Origin: Pseudomonadota bacterium
GTDB lineage: Bacteria > Pseudomonadota > Alphaproteobacteria > Sphingomonadales > Sphingomonadaceae
DNA: 64,000 bases
Direction of reading: 5' to 3'
Assembly: GCA_039818985.1 (NCBI GenBank)
Contig: JBCBSU010000001.1
Location: 708,367-772,366 of the forward strand
The notes under the pieces were generated by a model. It had not been told where the DNA came from, ran no database searches, and saw only the letters and a program-made list of their open reading frames with translations. Position 1 is the first letter of the stretch. Each line of letters opens with the position of its first letter. Below, piece after piece: positions 9,542-19,742 of this stretch. The translations under genes were made by a program, and so were the position numbers.

Positions 9542-10975
9542 TTATTCGATAAGCACGCGATAGCGCAGGCTTAGCTGCGGCGCGCCGCTGCCCCTGTCGC
9601 CTTCAAAATGGCCTGATGGCACAATGACGAAGGCCCGGACATTGCTGTCACTGCCATCCCCGCCGTCCGAGGGGGTGTAGCCAAATCCCGATATGTCGGA
9701 AAAATCGATATTGTCTCCGCCCGAACCAAGCCCCAGAAATGTATAGCCAAGCCCCAGCGCAAGGGCACTCCCGCTCGCTTCAATCGGTCCGGAACCGGTA
9801 CCGGCGATATCGCCCACCAACAGGGCGGTGTGTTGCGACAGCAGATCAGAGATGATCAGCGAGCCCTGATCGACCGGGGCGTTGCCGATATTTTCCACGG
9901 TTATCAGATACTCCACAGTCGAGCCGGGAATGGCAAAGCCTTCATTCACGGCATTAGCGATAGTGACGCTCGTCTTGGTCACCTGTATTTCACCGCGAAG
10001 GTTGGCGTGAAAGGGTTGGGAGAAGGCGATGATCGCGGCTGATTCTGCATCCGCAGCGGCTACGCGGCGTTCATTATCAATTGCGCGGTCCTCGTCGACA
10101 CGAAGGGAGATTGTCGACGATGTCAGGCTGCAATAGCGAAACCAGCCACCATCGCCATTGTTGCGACTGCGCTTCTTGGCCACGACGACACGGCTTGCCG
10201 ATGTGATCGGCAGGACGACCGAAAAGCAGCCATCATCCCAGCCGCGCACCACATTGCCGCTGTTATCCGCACCCCAGCTGATAGTATTTCCGGCGATATC
10301 CTCAAAATTGTCGCTCGCGCCAGCGGGGAAGGCAATCCAGCCGACCGTTTCGACAAGGACGGTGCCAATTGATGACTGGCTGCGTTCCAGCGCGAGTTGG
10401 AAGCCATTGCTGTTCTGGTTGACGGTGAGCGCGGTAATATGCGGACGCGAGCTTTGCGAGGGCACGTTACGGGTTTCGCTATTTGCTGTCTGTATCTGGG
10501 CAATCACTGTCGTGATACCGCTTAGCGGTTGGGAGAAGCTGACATTGGTAAAGCTCGCGCTGCCGCTGACTCCAGGCCCGAACTGAACGGCACTGGTGTC
10601 GGTGCGACCGGCTTCTATAACCGTGCCACCCGGCAGGATATGGCGTCCTGGCTCAATCGCAACATAGTGCACAATCTGCGAAATGTGCCGACCATCCCAG
10701 TTATCGGGTTCCAGAATGAGTGAGTCGAAACCGGTTGTGGTGATATTGGTGATGCGAATGGAAGCGGAATTATTGCCCTGGGAGTCAGCCAGGGCAATGA
10801 CGACAGGAACCGTGTCAAAATTTTGCTGAAAATTGATACGGGTTGGCGCGCGCGGCCCGCTCAGGGTATTGCCTGCGGTATAGGTTCCGGCCTCCAACCG
10901 CCCCGCATAGGCCGGGTCCGGCCGCAGCAACATGACTGCCGCGAACACTGCCAATATCGTGCCCATAATACGCAT
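9542..10975 (-). CDS. Exported protein with repeated beta-domains and a DUF11-like domain
   Basis: A 477-residue secreted protein. The signal peptide (MRIMGTILAVFAAVMLLRPDPAYA) sets the start at 10975. Two repeats of the form 'QNFDTVPVVIALADSQGNNSASIRI...' and 'FSQPLSGITTVIAQIQTANSE' resemble H-type-lectin-like beta-sandwich modules, and the C-terminal third has a DUF11-type segment (VEYLITVENIGNAPVDQGSLIISDLL split by family-typical spacing). This architecture suggests a cell-surface or secreted structural or adhesive protein; no enzyme motif is visible. It converges with sppA: the stops are five bases apart and share a short hairpin (9540-9554). Function not known. Confidence 0.75.
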   Translation of the reverse strand: MRIMGTILAVFAAVMLLRPDPAYAGRLEAGTYTAGNTLSGPRAPTRINFQQNFDTVPVVIALADSQGNNSASIRITNITTTGFDSLILEPDNWDGRHISQIVHYVAIEPGRHILPGGTVIEAGRTDTSAVQFGPGVSGSASFTNVSFSQPLSGITTVIAQIQTANSETRNVPSQSSRPHITALTVNQNSNGFQLALERSQSSIGTVLVETVGWIAFPAGASDNFEDIAGNTISWGADNSGNVVRGWDDGCFSVVLPITSASRVVVAKKRSRNNGDGGWFRYCSLTSSTISLRVDEDRAIDNERRVAAADAESAAIIAFSQPFHANLRGEIQVTKTSVTIANAVNEGFAIPGSTVEYLITVENIGNAPVDQGSLIISDLLSQHTALLVGDIAGTGSGPIEASGSALALGLGYTFLGLGSGGDNIDFSDISGFGYTPSDGGDGSDSNVRAFVIVPSGHFEGDRGSGAPQLSLRYRVLIE

Positions 10976-11328
10976 AGCCGGGCAAAAATATGTGTTCCGG
11001 GTTAACCAATATTTACCATAAGCGCCTGAAACCTGTAACTTCTGGGCGATCTCCTGTAACAAATTCCCCGCGGGAGGCAGTGCGACCATACAGTCCTTCA
11101 CATTCGCAAGGGAAAAGGTCCGTTTTGAACCAGACACTGTAGCGTCGACAAGATATCATTCTGCCTGCAGTTGACAGACCCTTGTACGCGGCCTATGCGC
11201 GCCCTACATGACAGTGCGAATCAACCAGCCCGTGCGTCTGCGCGCCGCTGGTATTTTGCATTTTTATGGAACGCTATGAGATGGGCCGTGGCAATGGTGC
11301 CTCGCCTGTGGAGCAGGAGACGAGTTAA
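10976..11328. other. Divergent intergenic region before rpsM
   Basis: A 353-base gap between the start of the exported-protein gene and rpsM. An open frame continues upstream of the exported gene's start, but it precedes the signal peptide and has no family similarity, so I treat it as non-coding. A good promoter for rpsM lies at 11171-11199. I see no RNA gene and no clear L-ribosomal leader fold. Confidence 0.5.
11171..11199 (+). promoter_or_regulatory. Likely promoter of the rpsM-rpsK-rpoA-rplQ operon
   Basis: TTGACA (11171-11176), 17 bases, TATGCG (11194-11199). The -35 box is perfect and the -10 box moderate. It lies about 130 bases before rpsM and is the only good candidate in the gap. 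Confidence 0.55.
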
Positions 11329-11697
11329 GTGGCACGTATTGCCGGGGTCAATATCCCCACCAATAAGCGCGTAATCATCGCGCTCACCTACATTCACGGA
11401 ATTGGCCGTACCAAGGCTGTCGAAATTGCCGACAAGCTGGGTATCGACCATACGCGCCGGGTTCAGGATCTGACCGATGCGGAAGTTCTGCAGATTCGTG
11501 AAACCATCGACGCCGATCATACGGTTGAAGGCGATCTGCGCCGCGAAACCGCGATGAACATCAAGCGTCTGATGGACCTTGCCTGCTATCGTGGCCTGCG
11601 CCACCGCAAGGGCCTGCCGGTTCGCGGCCAGCGCACGCACACCAATGCCCGCACCCGCAAGGGCAAGGCCAAGCCGATCGCTGGCAAGAAGAAGTAG
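11329..11697 (+). CDS. rpsM: 30S ribosomal protein S13
   Basis: A 122-residue protein of the small-subunit head, starting at GTG 11329 ([10 protein letters not shown]) with GCAGGAGACG ahead. Full-length match to the family: GIGRTKA near residue 25, GDLRRE near 67, and the basic C-terminal tail [21 protein letters not shown]. First gene of the alpha operon; here secY and adk, its common upstream neighbours, are absent and an unrelated divergent gene lies upstream. Confidence 0.97.
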   Translation: MARIAGVNIPTNKRVIIALTYIHGIGRTKAVEIADKLGIDHTRRVQDLTDAEVLQIRETIDADHTVEGDLRRETAMNIKRLMDLACYRGLRHRKGLPVRGQRTHTNARTRKGKAKPIAGKKK

Positions 11698-11809
11698 GAA
11701 AACAGACAGTCCGGGGGACTGTTTGTCTATTTCTTCTCCGCCGGAGGCAGCTTTCCTCACGGCAAAACGGAAATGGCAAAACCCCCTTCGACTATGAAGG
11801 ATAGTAATT

Positions 11810-12199
11810 ATGGCACGTGAACCGCAACGTATTCGCAAGCGCGAGCGCAAAAACATTTCTTCTGGTGTGGCCCATGTCAACGCCAGCTTCAACAACACCA
11901 TGGTCACCATCACCGATGCCCAGGGCAATGCGATCAGCTGGTCCTCGGCAGGCATGATGGGCTTCAAGGGCTCGCGCAAGTCGACGCCCTATGCCGCACA
12001 GGTCGCCGCGGCTGATGCCGGCCGCAAGGCGGCCGAACATGGTGTCCGCACGCTGGAAGTCGAGGTTAAGGGACCCGGCTCCGGACGTGAATCTGCCCTG
12101 CGCGCATTGCAGGCTGAGGGCTTCACCATTACCTCGATCCGCGATGTTACGCCGATCCCGCATAATGGTGTCCGTCCGTCAAAGCGCCGCCGGGTCTAA
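11810..12199 (+). CDS. rpsK: 30S ribosomal protein S11
   Basis: A 129-residue small-subunit platform protein. Family signatures: [31 protein letters not shown] and the C-terminal [17 protein letters not shown]. It is 112 bases downstream of rpsM on the same strand, consistent with the alpha operon. Confidence 0.97.
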   Translation: MAREPQRIRKRERKNISSGVAHVNASFNNTMVTITDAQGNAISWSSAGMMGFKGSRKSTPYAAQVAAADAGRKAAEHGVRTLEVEVKGPGSGRESALRALQAEGFTITSIRDVTPIPHNGVRPSKRRRV

Positions 12200-12317
12200 C
12201 CTCCAGCCTTTGTCCCAACGGGATGGCAGACGTGCCATTCCTGCTTGTCTCTGGCCGGAGCGCGCTGAACGTGCCGATATTCAGCTATCCGCTCCCGCCC
12301 AAATTTAGGGGAAGTCC

Positions 12318-13373
12318 ATGACTGTCAACATCAAGAACTGGCAGGAATTGAAAAAGCCGAACAGCCTCGAAATGAAAGCTGGCGGCGATCCCAACCGCAA
12401 GGCGACTTTTGTAGCCGAACCGCTGGAACGTGGCTTCGGCCTGACGCTGGGCAATGCCTTGCGCCGGGTGCTGCTGTCGTCGCTGCAGGGTGCGGCGATC
12501 ACCTCGATCAAGATCGAGAATGTGCTGCATGAATTCTCCTCGCTCGCCGGTGTGCGCGAGGACGTCACCGATATCGTGCTCAATGTGAAGCAGATCGCGC
12601 TGAAAATGGAAGGCGATGGTGGTCCCAAGCGGCTGCAGCTTTCCGCTACCGGACCGGCGACCGTCACGGCTGGTGATATTGCTGTTTCCGGCGACATTGA
12701 AGTGCTCAACAAGGATCTGGTGATCTGCCACCTTGATGAAGGTGCGTCGCTTAACGCCGAACTGACCGCCGATATCGGCAAGGGCTATGTTCCGGCTGTC
12801 GCCAACCGTCCGGCCGATGCACCGATTGGTCTGATCCCCGTCGACTCGCTCTACTCGCCGATCCGTCAGGTCAGCTACAAGGTGGAAAACACCCGTGTTG
12901 GCCAGGAACTGGATTATGACAAGCTGGCGCTGACCATCGAGACCGATGGTACGGTGAGCCCTGAGGACGCGATTGCCTATGCTGCACGCATCCTGCAGGA
13001 CCAGTTGCAGCTGTTCGTCCATTTCGAAGATTCGCTGGCAGCATCAACCCCTGCCAATCAGGGCGCGCAGAGCCAGGAAGAAAGCGACGCAAACCAGCTC
13101 AACCGCTATCTGCTGAAGAAGGTCGACGAGCTGGAGCTGTCGGTGCGTTCGGCCAACTGCCTGAAGAACGACAATATCATCTATATTGGCGATCTGGTGC
13201 AGAAGACCGAAGCCGAAATGCTGCGCACGCCGAATTTCGGCCGCAAGTCGCTGAACGAGATCAAGGAAGTCCTGTCCAGCATGGGTCTGCGCCTCGGCAT
13301 GGATATCCCAGGCTGGCCGCCTGAAAACATTGAAGAAATGGCCAAGAAGCTCGAACAGGAGCTGCTGGGTTAA
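12318..13373 (+). CDS. rpoA: DNA-directed RNA polymerase subunit alpha
   Basis: A 351-residue subunit. The N-terminal domain (about 1-235) dimerises and nucleates the polymerase: [28 protein letters not shown] is visible in pieces near residue 35. A linker precedes the C-terminal domain (about 260-340, [29 protein letters not shown]) that binds UP elements and activators. Start ATG 12318, preceded by GGGGAAG. Slightly long because of an extended linker (SQEESDANQ). Confidence 0.98.
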   Translation: MTVNIKNWQELKKPNSLEMKAGGDPNRKATFVAEPLERGFGLTLGNALRRVLLSSLQGAAITSIKIENVLHEFSSLAGVREDVTDIVLNVKQIALKMEGDGGPKRLQLSATGPATVTAGDIAVSGDIEVLNKDLVICHLDEGASLNAELTADIGKGYVPAVANRPADAPIGLIPVDSLYSPIRQVSYKVENTRVGQELDYDKLALTIETDGTVSPEDAIAYAARILQDQLQLFVHFEDSLAASTPANQGAQSQEESDANQLNRYLLKKVDELELSVRSANCLKNDNIIYIGDLVQKTEAEMLRTPNFGRKSLNEIKEVLSSMGLRLGMDIPGWPPENIEEMAKKLEQELLG

Positions 13374-13380
13374 GATAAAT

Positions 13381-13402
13381 TCTCTCCCTCGAGGGGGAGA
13401 GA
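13381..13402. repeat. Short dispersed hairpin, CTCTCCC type
   Basis: TCTCTCCC and GGGAGAGA around a TCGAG centre, directly after the rpoA stop. The same kind of palindrome occurs at 29003-29023 and 29157-29179. Probably a small dispersed repeat; here it could also reduce transcription between rpoA and rplQ. Confidence 0.6.
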
Positions 13403-13489
13403 AGGTTTTGGGAAAAGGCGATCGCCTGAATAGGATCGCCAGCTACGGGCTACCTGATACGGGCCCATAACGAACGAAGGAAAAGACAG

Positions 13490-13912
13490 ATGAAGCACAA
13501 AATCGGCAAACGCAAATTGCAGCGCACCTCTTCGCATCGCGTGGCATTGCTGCGCAATATGGCGGCGGCGCTGATCAAGCATGAGCAGATCACCACGACG
13601 CTGGCCAAGGCGCGTGAACTGCGTCCCTATACCGAGAAGCTGATCACCCTGGCCAAAAAGGGTGGCCTGTCGAACCGCCGTCTCGCCGATGCCCGGCTCA
13701 AAGACGATGAACAGCTCAAAAAGCTTTTCGACGTTTTGGCCGAGCGCTATGCTGATCGTCAGGGCGGCTATACCCGGGTGCTGAAAGCCGGTTTCCGCGC
13801 TTCGGACAGCGCTGCCATGGCAGTGATCGAACTGGTGGATCGCGACGAAGACGCCAAGGGTCAAAACAGCGGTCCGGACCAGAACGCCATAGATGAATAT
13901 GCCGAGGCGTAA
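13490..13912 (+). CDS. rplQ: 50S ribosomal protein L17
   Basis: A 140-residue large-subunit protein near the exit tunnel. It starts [17 protein letters not shown], with the conserved [16 protein letters not shown] and [19 protein letters not shown] regions. The C-terminal acidic extension ([22 protein letters not shown]) is typical of alphaproteobacterial L17. GAAGGAAA precedes the ATG. Last gene of the operon, followed by a terminator. Confidence 0.97.
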   Translation: MKHKIGKRKLQRTSSHRVALLRNMAAALIKHEQITTTLAKARELRPYTEKLITLAKKGGLSNRRLADARLKDDEQLKKLFDVLAERYADRQGGYTRVLKAGFRASDSAAMAVIELVDRDEDAKGQNSGPDQNAIDEYAEA

Positions 13913-13941
13913 GCGGCTTTGAAATATCGAAAATTGCATCA

Positions 13942-13971
13942 GGGGCGGAGGGCTATCCTTCCGCCCCTTTT
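13942..13971 (+). terminator. Terminator of the alpha operon
   Basis: GGGGCGGA (13942-13949) pairs with TCCGCCCC (13960-13967), then a short T run (TTTTG). It lies 30 bases after rplQ and overlaps the last codons of the convergent transporter gene, so it may serve both strands. Confidence 0.8.
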
Positions 13972-15434
13972 GCTTGTCCGGCGTCGGGCTGCCTCTGCCC
14001 CGGCAGTGTGAGCAGGATGACCAACGCTCCGGCGGCGCACAGCGTTGCGGCAATGGCCATGCCGGTGACAAAGCCGCTACCTGCCGTGACGAACAGCGCC
14101 GCCAGCGCTATCCCGACCATCTGGGCGATTCGGCTGGCGGTGTTGTTGATGCCCGAGGCCAGTCCTTCATCACTCCCATCGACGCTGTTCATCACCGCTG
14201 AGGTCAGCGGCGCAACAATCGCGGCAAAGCCCAGCCCGGCCACGCCCATGGGCAGCAAGGCGGCATAGACCAGATCTAGTCCGGCATTGACGACAAACAG
14301 TGCAAATCCTGCCGCCGCCAGTAGCGGTCCAGCGATCAGTAAAGCTTTGGTGCCGATCCTGTCGGCCAGCCCGCCAAAATAGCCCGAGGTCACGCCAACC
14401 AGTAGGGTAAAGGGCAGGAACACCATGCCTGCCTGGGTTGCGGTGAGGTTATAGTTTTCGATCAGATGAAAGGGCAGCAAGAAGAAGGTGATGGAAAGGC
14501 CGATATAGATCAACAGTGTTGCCAGATTGAGCCCGGAAAAGCAGCGCGAAGCGAATAGCCCGGGCGGGACCATCGGTTGCGTTGCGCGGCGCTCCCAGAA
14601 CAGGAATGCCACAAATAGCAACACTCCAAGCAGCAAGCCCGAAAGAGCCGACGGCGCCAGCCTAATCTCCGGCGGCTCACCGGACCCGCCTTCGCCCGGC
14701 CCAAGTGCCGACAGGCCATAGGCCAGGCCGGTCAGCGCCAGCGCCAGCAATACTGCCCCGGCAACATCGAACGCTCTGGCATTGGTCAGCGCCGGGCGCC
14801 GCGTTGCGAGCAGCAGTGATACCGCGGCGACGGCAATGGGCAGGTTGATCCAGAACACGCCGCGCCAGCTGAACGTCTCGGTCAGCCAGCCGCCGAGTAC
14901 CGGCCCCGCTGCCGTGGTCAGCGCTGATGCCCCGGCCCATATGCCGATAGCACGCGCGCGGTCCTGCCTGGCAAAGACTTCGCCGATCAGCGCCAGGCTG
15001 GACGGGGTGACAATCGCGGCGGCGAGGCCCTGGAAGATGCGCGCCGTGACCAGCATGGCGGCACCGGACGACAGCGCACAGGCCAAAGATGCCAGCCCAA
15101 AGGCGGCGCAACCCCATATCAGCATCCGGGCGCGGCCATAGCTGTCGGCGAGCGCGCCGCCGATCATTGTGAACGCGGCCAGCGCCAATATATAGCCGTT
15201 GAGCACCCATTGAACGGCGGTGATATTACCGCCAAATTCGGTCCGGAGCTGCGGCAGCGCCACGGTCAGCGCCGAGCCGTCGATAAACGCCATGGAAGAG
15301 GCGAGGATACAGGCGGTGAGGGTGATCGCACGCACTCGCCGTCCCGGCTCACGCCTGGCGGCGCGAGGGCAGTCTTCAGCCCTGATGCGGCTCTCCTGAC
15401 AGGGTGGGATGAAGGGCTGTGCCATGACGCACAT
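13953..15434 (-). CDS. MFS drug-efflux transporter, DHA2 (14-helix) family
   Basis: A 493-residue inner-membrane proton-linked exporter. The first helix carries AFIDGSALTVALPQL, the family's D-x-T-IVNVALP-like motif; GALADSYGRARML is the loop 2-3 motif; and WRGVFWINLPIAV is the motif C/C1-like segment of DHA2 proteins. About 14 hydrophobic helices can be counted. It lacks a regulator neighbour, so its substrate cannot be guessed. The start is uncertain: ATG at 15434 or 15425, both ahead of a cytoplasmic Arg-rich N-terminus. It ends inside the rplQ terminator. Confidence 0.88.
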   Translation of the reverse strand: MCVMAQPFIPPCQESRIRAEDCPRAARREPGRRVRAITLTACILASSMAFIDGSALTVALPQLRTEFGGNITAVQWVLNGYILALAAFTMIGGALADSYGRARMLIWGCAAFGLASLACALSSGAAMLVTARIFQGLAAAIVTPSSLALIGEVFARQDRARAIGIWAGASALTTAAGPVLGGWLTETFSWRGVFWINLPIAVAAVSLLLATRRPALTNARAFDVAGAVLLALALTGLAYGLSALGPGEGGSGEPPEIRLAPSALSGLLLGVLLFVAFLFWERRATQPMVPPGLFASRCFSGLNLATLLIYIGLSITFFLLPFHLIENYNLTATQAGMVFLPFTLLVGVTSGYFGGLADRIGTKALLIAGPLLAAAGFALFVVNAGLDLVYAALLPMGVAGLGFAAIVAPLTSAVMNSVDGSDEGLASGINNTASRIAQMVGIALAALFVTAGSGFVTGMAIAATLCAAGALVILLTLPGQRQPDAGQAKGAEG

Positions 15435-15554
15435 CTACCAGTCGTAAAATGATCAAGATAGAGCCTTGGTCCGGCCCTGTCGGTATCAGCATGGCCTTGC
15501 GCTTGGCATGGCCCAGCCCTAATCTTTGCCCAAACATAAACAGGAGAGTCCGAT

Positions 15555-17756
15555 ATGCGTTCGACACGCTTTTTTGCCATGATTTTGGGGAGCGCTGCCA
15601 TGATCGCCACGCCGTCTCAAGCGCGCGCCGATGATGACAGCATCAATGACGATACCGCCACAGCCCCGGCGATCGATATCCTCTCAGGCCAGCTCGACTA
15701 TCCCGAGACTCGGACAGTGGATGTCGTGGAGCCGCAATTCGGTGTCGATGTCGCCGACCCTTATCGCTGGCTGGAAAATGACGTTCGCGAGGATTCCGCC
15801 GTTGCCCAATGGGTGGAACAGCAAAATGCGGTGACCAATGCCTATCTCGACGTGCTGCCCGGACGCGAGGCGCTGGCCAGGAAGATGACCGCCTTTTACG
15901 ATTATGAGCGCTTCGGTCTGCCGGTCGCACGCGATGGCAAATATTTTTACAGCCGCAATGACGGCCTGCAGAACCAGTCGGTGCTTTATGTCCGTGACGG
16001 TCTGGAGGGCAAGGCGCGGGCGCTGATCGATCCCAATAGCTGGTCCGATGATGGGGCCACGGCGCTGGCCGGCTGGTGGCCGTCCGAGGATGGATCGAAG
16101 CTGGTCTATGCCATTCAGGATGGTGGTTCGGACTGGCGCACGGTGAAAGTGCTCGACGTCGCCACGGGTGAAACGCTTGAAGACACCATTAAATGGGTCA
16201 AATTTTCCGGCATGGCCTGGATCGGCAATGATGCGTTTCTCTATTCGCGCTTCCCCGAGCCGAAGGAAGGCGCCGAGTTCCAGTCGCTCAATCTCAATCA
16301 GGCGGTTTATTATCACAAGGTCGGCACGCCACAGGCGGAAGACCGTCTGGTCTATTCCACCCCCGATACACCCAAGACCGGACATGGCGCCGCGACCACT
16401 TCGGACAATCAATGGGTGGTGATCACCTCTTCGGTGGGCACCGACGAGAAATATGAGATCACGGTCATTCCCATCGGCAAGAATGACTGGACACCGACCA
16501 GGCTGATCAGCGGCTTCGAGCATGACTGGCAGCTGATCGATTCCGTCGACGGGAAGCTCTACTTCATCACCGATAGCGGCGCGCCGCGGCTGCGTGTCGT
16601 GCGCTTTGACATGGCCGATACCGGCAAGCCGCCGGCAGAGATAGTCCCTGAGAGCGAAGCAACGCTGTCGGCGGCCTCGATTGTCGGTGACAGGATGATT
16701 GTGAGCTATCTCGAAGATGCCAAATCGCTGGCCGAACTTTACTCGCTCGATGGACGCGAGGTCGGCAAGATCGATCTGGCCAGCATCGGCACTGCCGCCG
16801 GTTTTCGCGGCAAGCCCGGCAATCCCGAGACCTTTTACCGCTTTTCCAGCTTTACCCAGCCCGGTGCGATTTACCGGCTCGATACCGATACCGGCGCGAG
16901 CACCTTGTTCACCGCGCCGGATCTGGCCTTCGATCCGGCGGAATATGTCACCCGTCAGGTCTTCTACCCGTCAAAGGACGGCACCAAGATACCGATGTTC
17001 ATCGTTCATCGCGGCGATATCGACCTTAGCAAAGGCGCGCCGACGCTGCTTTATGGCTATGGCGGCTTCAACATCTCGCTGACGCCGGGTTTCTCGCCGA
17101 CTCGCATGGCGTGGATGGAGTCGGGTGGCGTGTTCGCCATGGCCAATCTGCGTGGCGGCGGTGAATATGGCAAGATATGGCATGATGCCGGACGCCTGCT
17201 CAACAAGCAGAATGTGTTCGATGACTTCATCGCTGCGGGTGAATATCTTATCAGGGAGGGTATTACCGGCAAGGACCAGCTCGCGGTCGAGGGCCGGTCC
17301 AATGGCGGCCTACTGATCGGTGCGGTGGTCAACCAGCGGCCCGACCTGTTCGCCGCCGGCCATGCGGCTGTCGGGGTGATGGATATGCTGCGCTTCGACC
17401 GCTTCACCGCCGGGCGCTATTGGGTCGATGATTATGGCTATCCCGACCGCGAGGCCGATTTCAAAAACCTGCTGTCCTATTCGCCCTATCACAACATTCA
17501 GGACGGCACCGACTATCCGGCGGTAATCGTCTCGACCGCCGATACCGATGACCGTGTGGTGCCGGGGCATAGCTTCAAATATACTGCGGCGTTGCAGGCG
17601 GCGGATACCGGTACGGCACCGAAGATCATCCGCATCGAAACCCGGGCAGGCCATGGCTCGGGCAAACCGACCGAGAAGATCATCGAGGAATTTTCCGACA
17701 TTTATGCGTTTCTGGCGCACCATACCGGGCTGGAGGTAAATACCGGGGACCAGTAA
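15555..17756 (+). CDS. Secreted prolyl oligopeptidase (S9A family)
   Basis: A 733-residue periplasmic peptidase that cleaves short peptides after proline. A signal peptide (residues 1-25, ending SQARA) precedes the seven-bladed propeller region (about 70-450), and the alpha/beta-hydrolase domain follows. The catalytic triad is visible: Ser in GRSNGGLL (about 577), Asp in DTDDRVVPGH and His in RAGHGSGKP. Start ATG with CAGGAGAG ahead. Next gene on the same strand begins 20 bases later, suggesting a two-gene operon with the exported protein. Confidence 0.94.
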   Translation: MRSTRFFAMILGSAAMIATPSQARADDDSINDDTATAPAIDILSGQLDYPETRTVDVVEPQFGVDVADPYRWLENDVREDSAVAQWVEQQNAVTNAYLDVLPGREALARKMTAFYDYERFGLPVARDGKYFYSRNDGLQNQSVLYVRDGLEGKARALIDPNSWSDDGATALAGWWPSEDGSKLVYAIQDGGSDWRTVKVLDVATGETLEDTIKWVKFSGMAWIGNDAFLYSRFPEPKEGAEFQSLNLNQAVYYHKVGTPQAEDRLVYSTPDTPKTGHGAATTSDNQWVVITSSVGTDEKYEITVIPIGKNDWTPTRLISGFEHDWQLIDSVDGKLYFITDSGAPRLRVVRFDMADTGKPPAEIVPESEATLSAASIVGDRMIVSYLEDAKSLAELYSLDGREVGKIDLASIGTAAGFRGKPGNPETFYRFSSFTQPGAIYRLDTDTGASTLFTAPDLAFDPAEYVTRQVFYPSKDGTKIPMFIVHRGDIDLSKGAPTLLYGYGGFNISLTPGFSPTRMAWMESGGVFAMANLRGGGEYGKIWHDAGRLLNKQNVFDDFIAAGEYLIREGITGKDQLAVEGRSNGGLLIGAVVNQRPDLFAAGHAAVGVMDMLRFDRFTAGRYWVDDYGYPDREADFKNLLSYSPYHNIQDGTDYPAVIVSTADTDDRVVPGHSFKYTAALQAADTGTAPKIIRIETRAGHGSGKPTEKIIEEFSDIYAFLAHHTGLEVNTGDQ

Positions 17757-17775
17757 CGACGCAAAGGGGGCGTTG

Positions 17776-19455
17776 ATGAAATATCTCTATTGGGGGCTGG
17801 GCCTTGCCATGCTGGCGGGGGCACAACCTGCGCTGGCCAAGAAAGACCCGCCAGCACGGCATTTTTTCGAATGTGACGGCTTTCAGGCGCCACGCAAAAA
17901 GGATGACGGCCTGTCGGTAACATCCGGCTGGTTGGGTATCGGTACCACGACCAAGGATGCCAAGCGCGGGTCATTCCAGGCCGGTGCCGGCATCGACGCC
18001 TGCGACAAGGCGCTGGCGGACCCGCTGCTGCAGCCGCATTTTCATCTGCGCCGGGCCAGTCTTTACCAGGGCAAGGCGATCCATCTGGCCGCGCGCGGCA
18101 AATATGACGAGGCGCTGGCTAGTTTTGCCCAGTCGGATGCAGTCCGCAGCGCCCTGAGCGGTGCCGAGCAGGAGGCATTTGATGAATCGGTGGCCCTGAC
18201 CAACGCGATGCTGCGCAGTTATATTCTGCTCGAGCAGTTCAAGACCGAAGAGGCGATGGCGACGCTTGCCGAGCTCAGGGATGTGCGTCGTTACTCACCG
18301 ACAGTGCAGGCGGCGTTCATGCTCATGGGCCTGCAGGATGTGGACGATTTTGACAATTATGCGGCCAGTCTGAGAGAACAGGCGATCCTTGATCCCGATA
18401 TCCTGCCGGTGGTGTTCTGGCTGCATTTTGTCGGCAATCAGGTCACCGGTGCAGCGGAATATCGCGACCAGTTCTTCTTCGTCGAGCCGTCGATGCGCGG
18501 CAATTGGCGGATGACCAATGCCGCCCTGCGTGAGCTGCAGACCATCATCAGGAAAAGCGATTTTGGCGGTGCATCGGCCTATGCGCTGCATGCCGATGGC
18601 AAGGTCGAGGAAGCAAGAGCGGTGTTCACCGAGCTTGAGGACTGGCTTGCCGAGCTGGCCACCGAGCCAAAGCCAAAGGGGCGGCGCAAAAAGCCCAGCC
18701 GCAAGGCGATGAAGGCCTATAAGCGGCAACTGCCCTTTGTCGAGCGGGCACAGCGCACGGTGCAGGGCTGGCGCGATGCCACGGTGCTGCGTGACCAGGC
18801 GGCGACGATGCCGATGGAAGCGGTTGGCGAAATGGTGAACGATACGGAGAATCTGCCGCGCATGGCGGCGATTGACCTGCTGTTGCTGCCGGCCACGACT
18901 TCGGACAAGGACAATCCCGAGGCGGAAGAGGCGCTGGCGGCGATCCCGGAACTGATCAAGGAGCGCATCCGCAAGGCATCGGCGGTCAATGTTGAAACGC
19001 TGGTCAGGTTGTTGCCCCAGGCGGAAACCGCGCCGATGCGGCCGCTGTTCGAAAATGCCGGATCGGAGCTTATCTTCGGTGATGCCAGCGGTTTCAGCAA
19101 AAGCTATCACAAGGATGAGGACCATTGGACGGTGCGTTATGGCAGTGATCAGTCGCTGCGCGTCGTAGCCGAGGAGATGGTGGTCTATGGCGCGGCCAGG
19201 CTGGCGAAGGAAAAGGGCAAGGATGCCTTTCTGGTGCTGGCGCAGCGCAGCTTCCCGCGCGAGATAACCCAGACGGGATATTTCTCCGCCGGTACCTATA
19301 GCGCCGGTTTCGAATCGCAGATGCGCATAGCGCTGATCGACAGCGCCAATCCCGACCCGCAATATAGCGCGTCTTTATGGCGTCTGGTCATGGTCGATGA
19401 TGTGCTGGCCCATTTCAGCGACCGCTATGTCGCCACCAGCGCCTATCGCGACTGA
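17776..19455 (+). CDS. Exported protein of unknown function, possible TPR-like helical repeats
   Basis: A 559-residue protein with a clear signal peptide (MKYLYWGLGLAMLAGAQPALA). The part after it (about 60-250) has helical pairs resembling tetratricopeptide repeats: AIHLAARGKYDEALASFAQSD, then similar segments. The C-terminal half ends in a mixed region with AKEKGKDAFLVLAQRSF, reminiscent of the hydrophobic core of periplasmic 'CC0125/CC1285-like' lipoproteins, though this is weak. It follows the prolyl oligopeptidase by 20 bases, with AAAGGGGG before the ATG, so the two are probably co-expressed. I do not recognise the family. Confidence 0.75.
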   Translation: MKYLYWGLGLAMLAGAQPALAKKDPPARHFFECDGFQAPRKKDDGLSVTSGWLGIGTTTKDAKRGSFQAGAGIDACDKALADPLLQPHFHLRRASLYQGKAIHLAARGKYDEALASFAQSDAVRSALSGAEQEAFDESVALTNAMLRSYILLEQFKTEEAMATLAELRDVRRYSPTVQAAFMLMGLQDVDDFDNYAASLREQAILDPDILPVVFWLHFVGNQVTGAAEYRDQFFFVEPSMRGNWRMTNAALRELQTIIRKSDFGGASAYALHADGKVEEARAVFTELEDWLAELATEPKPKGRRKKPSRKAMKAYKRQLPFVERAQRTVQGWRDATVLRDQAATMPMEAVGEMVNDTENLPRMAAIDLLLLPATTSDKDNPEAEEALAAIPELIKERIRKASAVNVETLVRLLPQAETAPMRPLFENAGSELIFGDASGFSKSYHKDEDHWTVRYGSDQSLRVVAEEMVVYGAARLAKEKGKDAFLVLAQRSFPREITQTGYFSAGTYSAGFESQMRIALIDSANPDPQYSASLWRLVMVDDVLAHFSDRYVATSAYRD

Positions 19456-19650
19456 CGCGGTTGCTGGGGCGCGCGGCGAACTTCATCCCGCAACCTGTCC
19501 TACAGCGGTGATAAGAGGCACCATGCGGTTTTGAGGAAAAATCTGCTGATGCCCTGACCGGCATGGAGGGTTTTCGGGCGCTTCATGGTGCCAACTTCCC
19601 AATTCGGCTGAAAACGACTGTAATTACAGCAGCCTGTCGGAATGCCTGAA

Positions 19651-19667
19651 GGTGACAGGGTGTCACC
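19651..19667. promoter_or_regulatory. Perfect 7-bp palindrome, possible operator
   Basis: GGTGACA and TGTCACC flank three Gs. A further GTCAC half-site follows at 19671. Located about 155 bases before the exported-protein gene at 19823. The binding factor is unknown. Confidence 0.4.
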
Positions 19668-19712
19668 TTTGTCACTTTAGGCTGGGGGAGTGTTCATCTA
19701 AAAGTCCATAAA

Positions 19713-19742
19713 CCTGAACAATCGGCAACATTGATGTTCAGG
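19713..19742. promoter_or_regulatory. Inverted repeat CCTGAACA-N14-TGTTCAGG
   Basis: Two perfect 8-base arms with a 14-base spacer, 80 bases before the start at 19823. It could be a dimeric regulator's site or a leader stem-loop. Confidence 0.4.
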
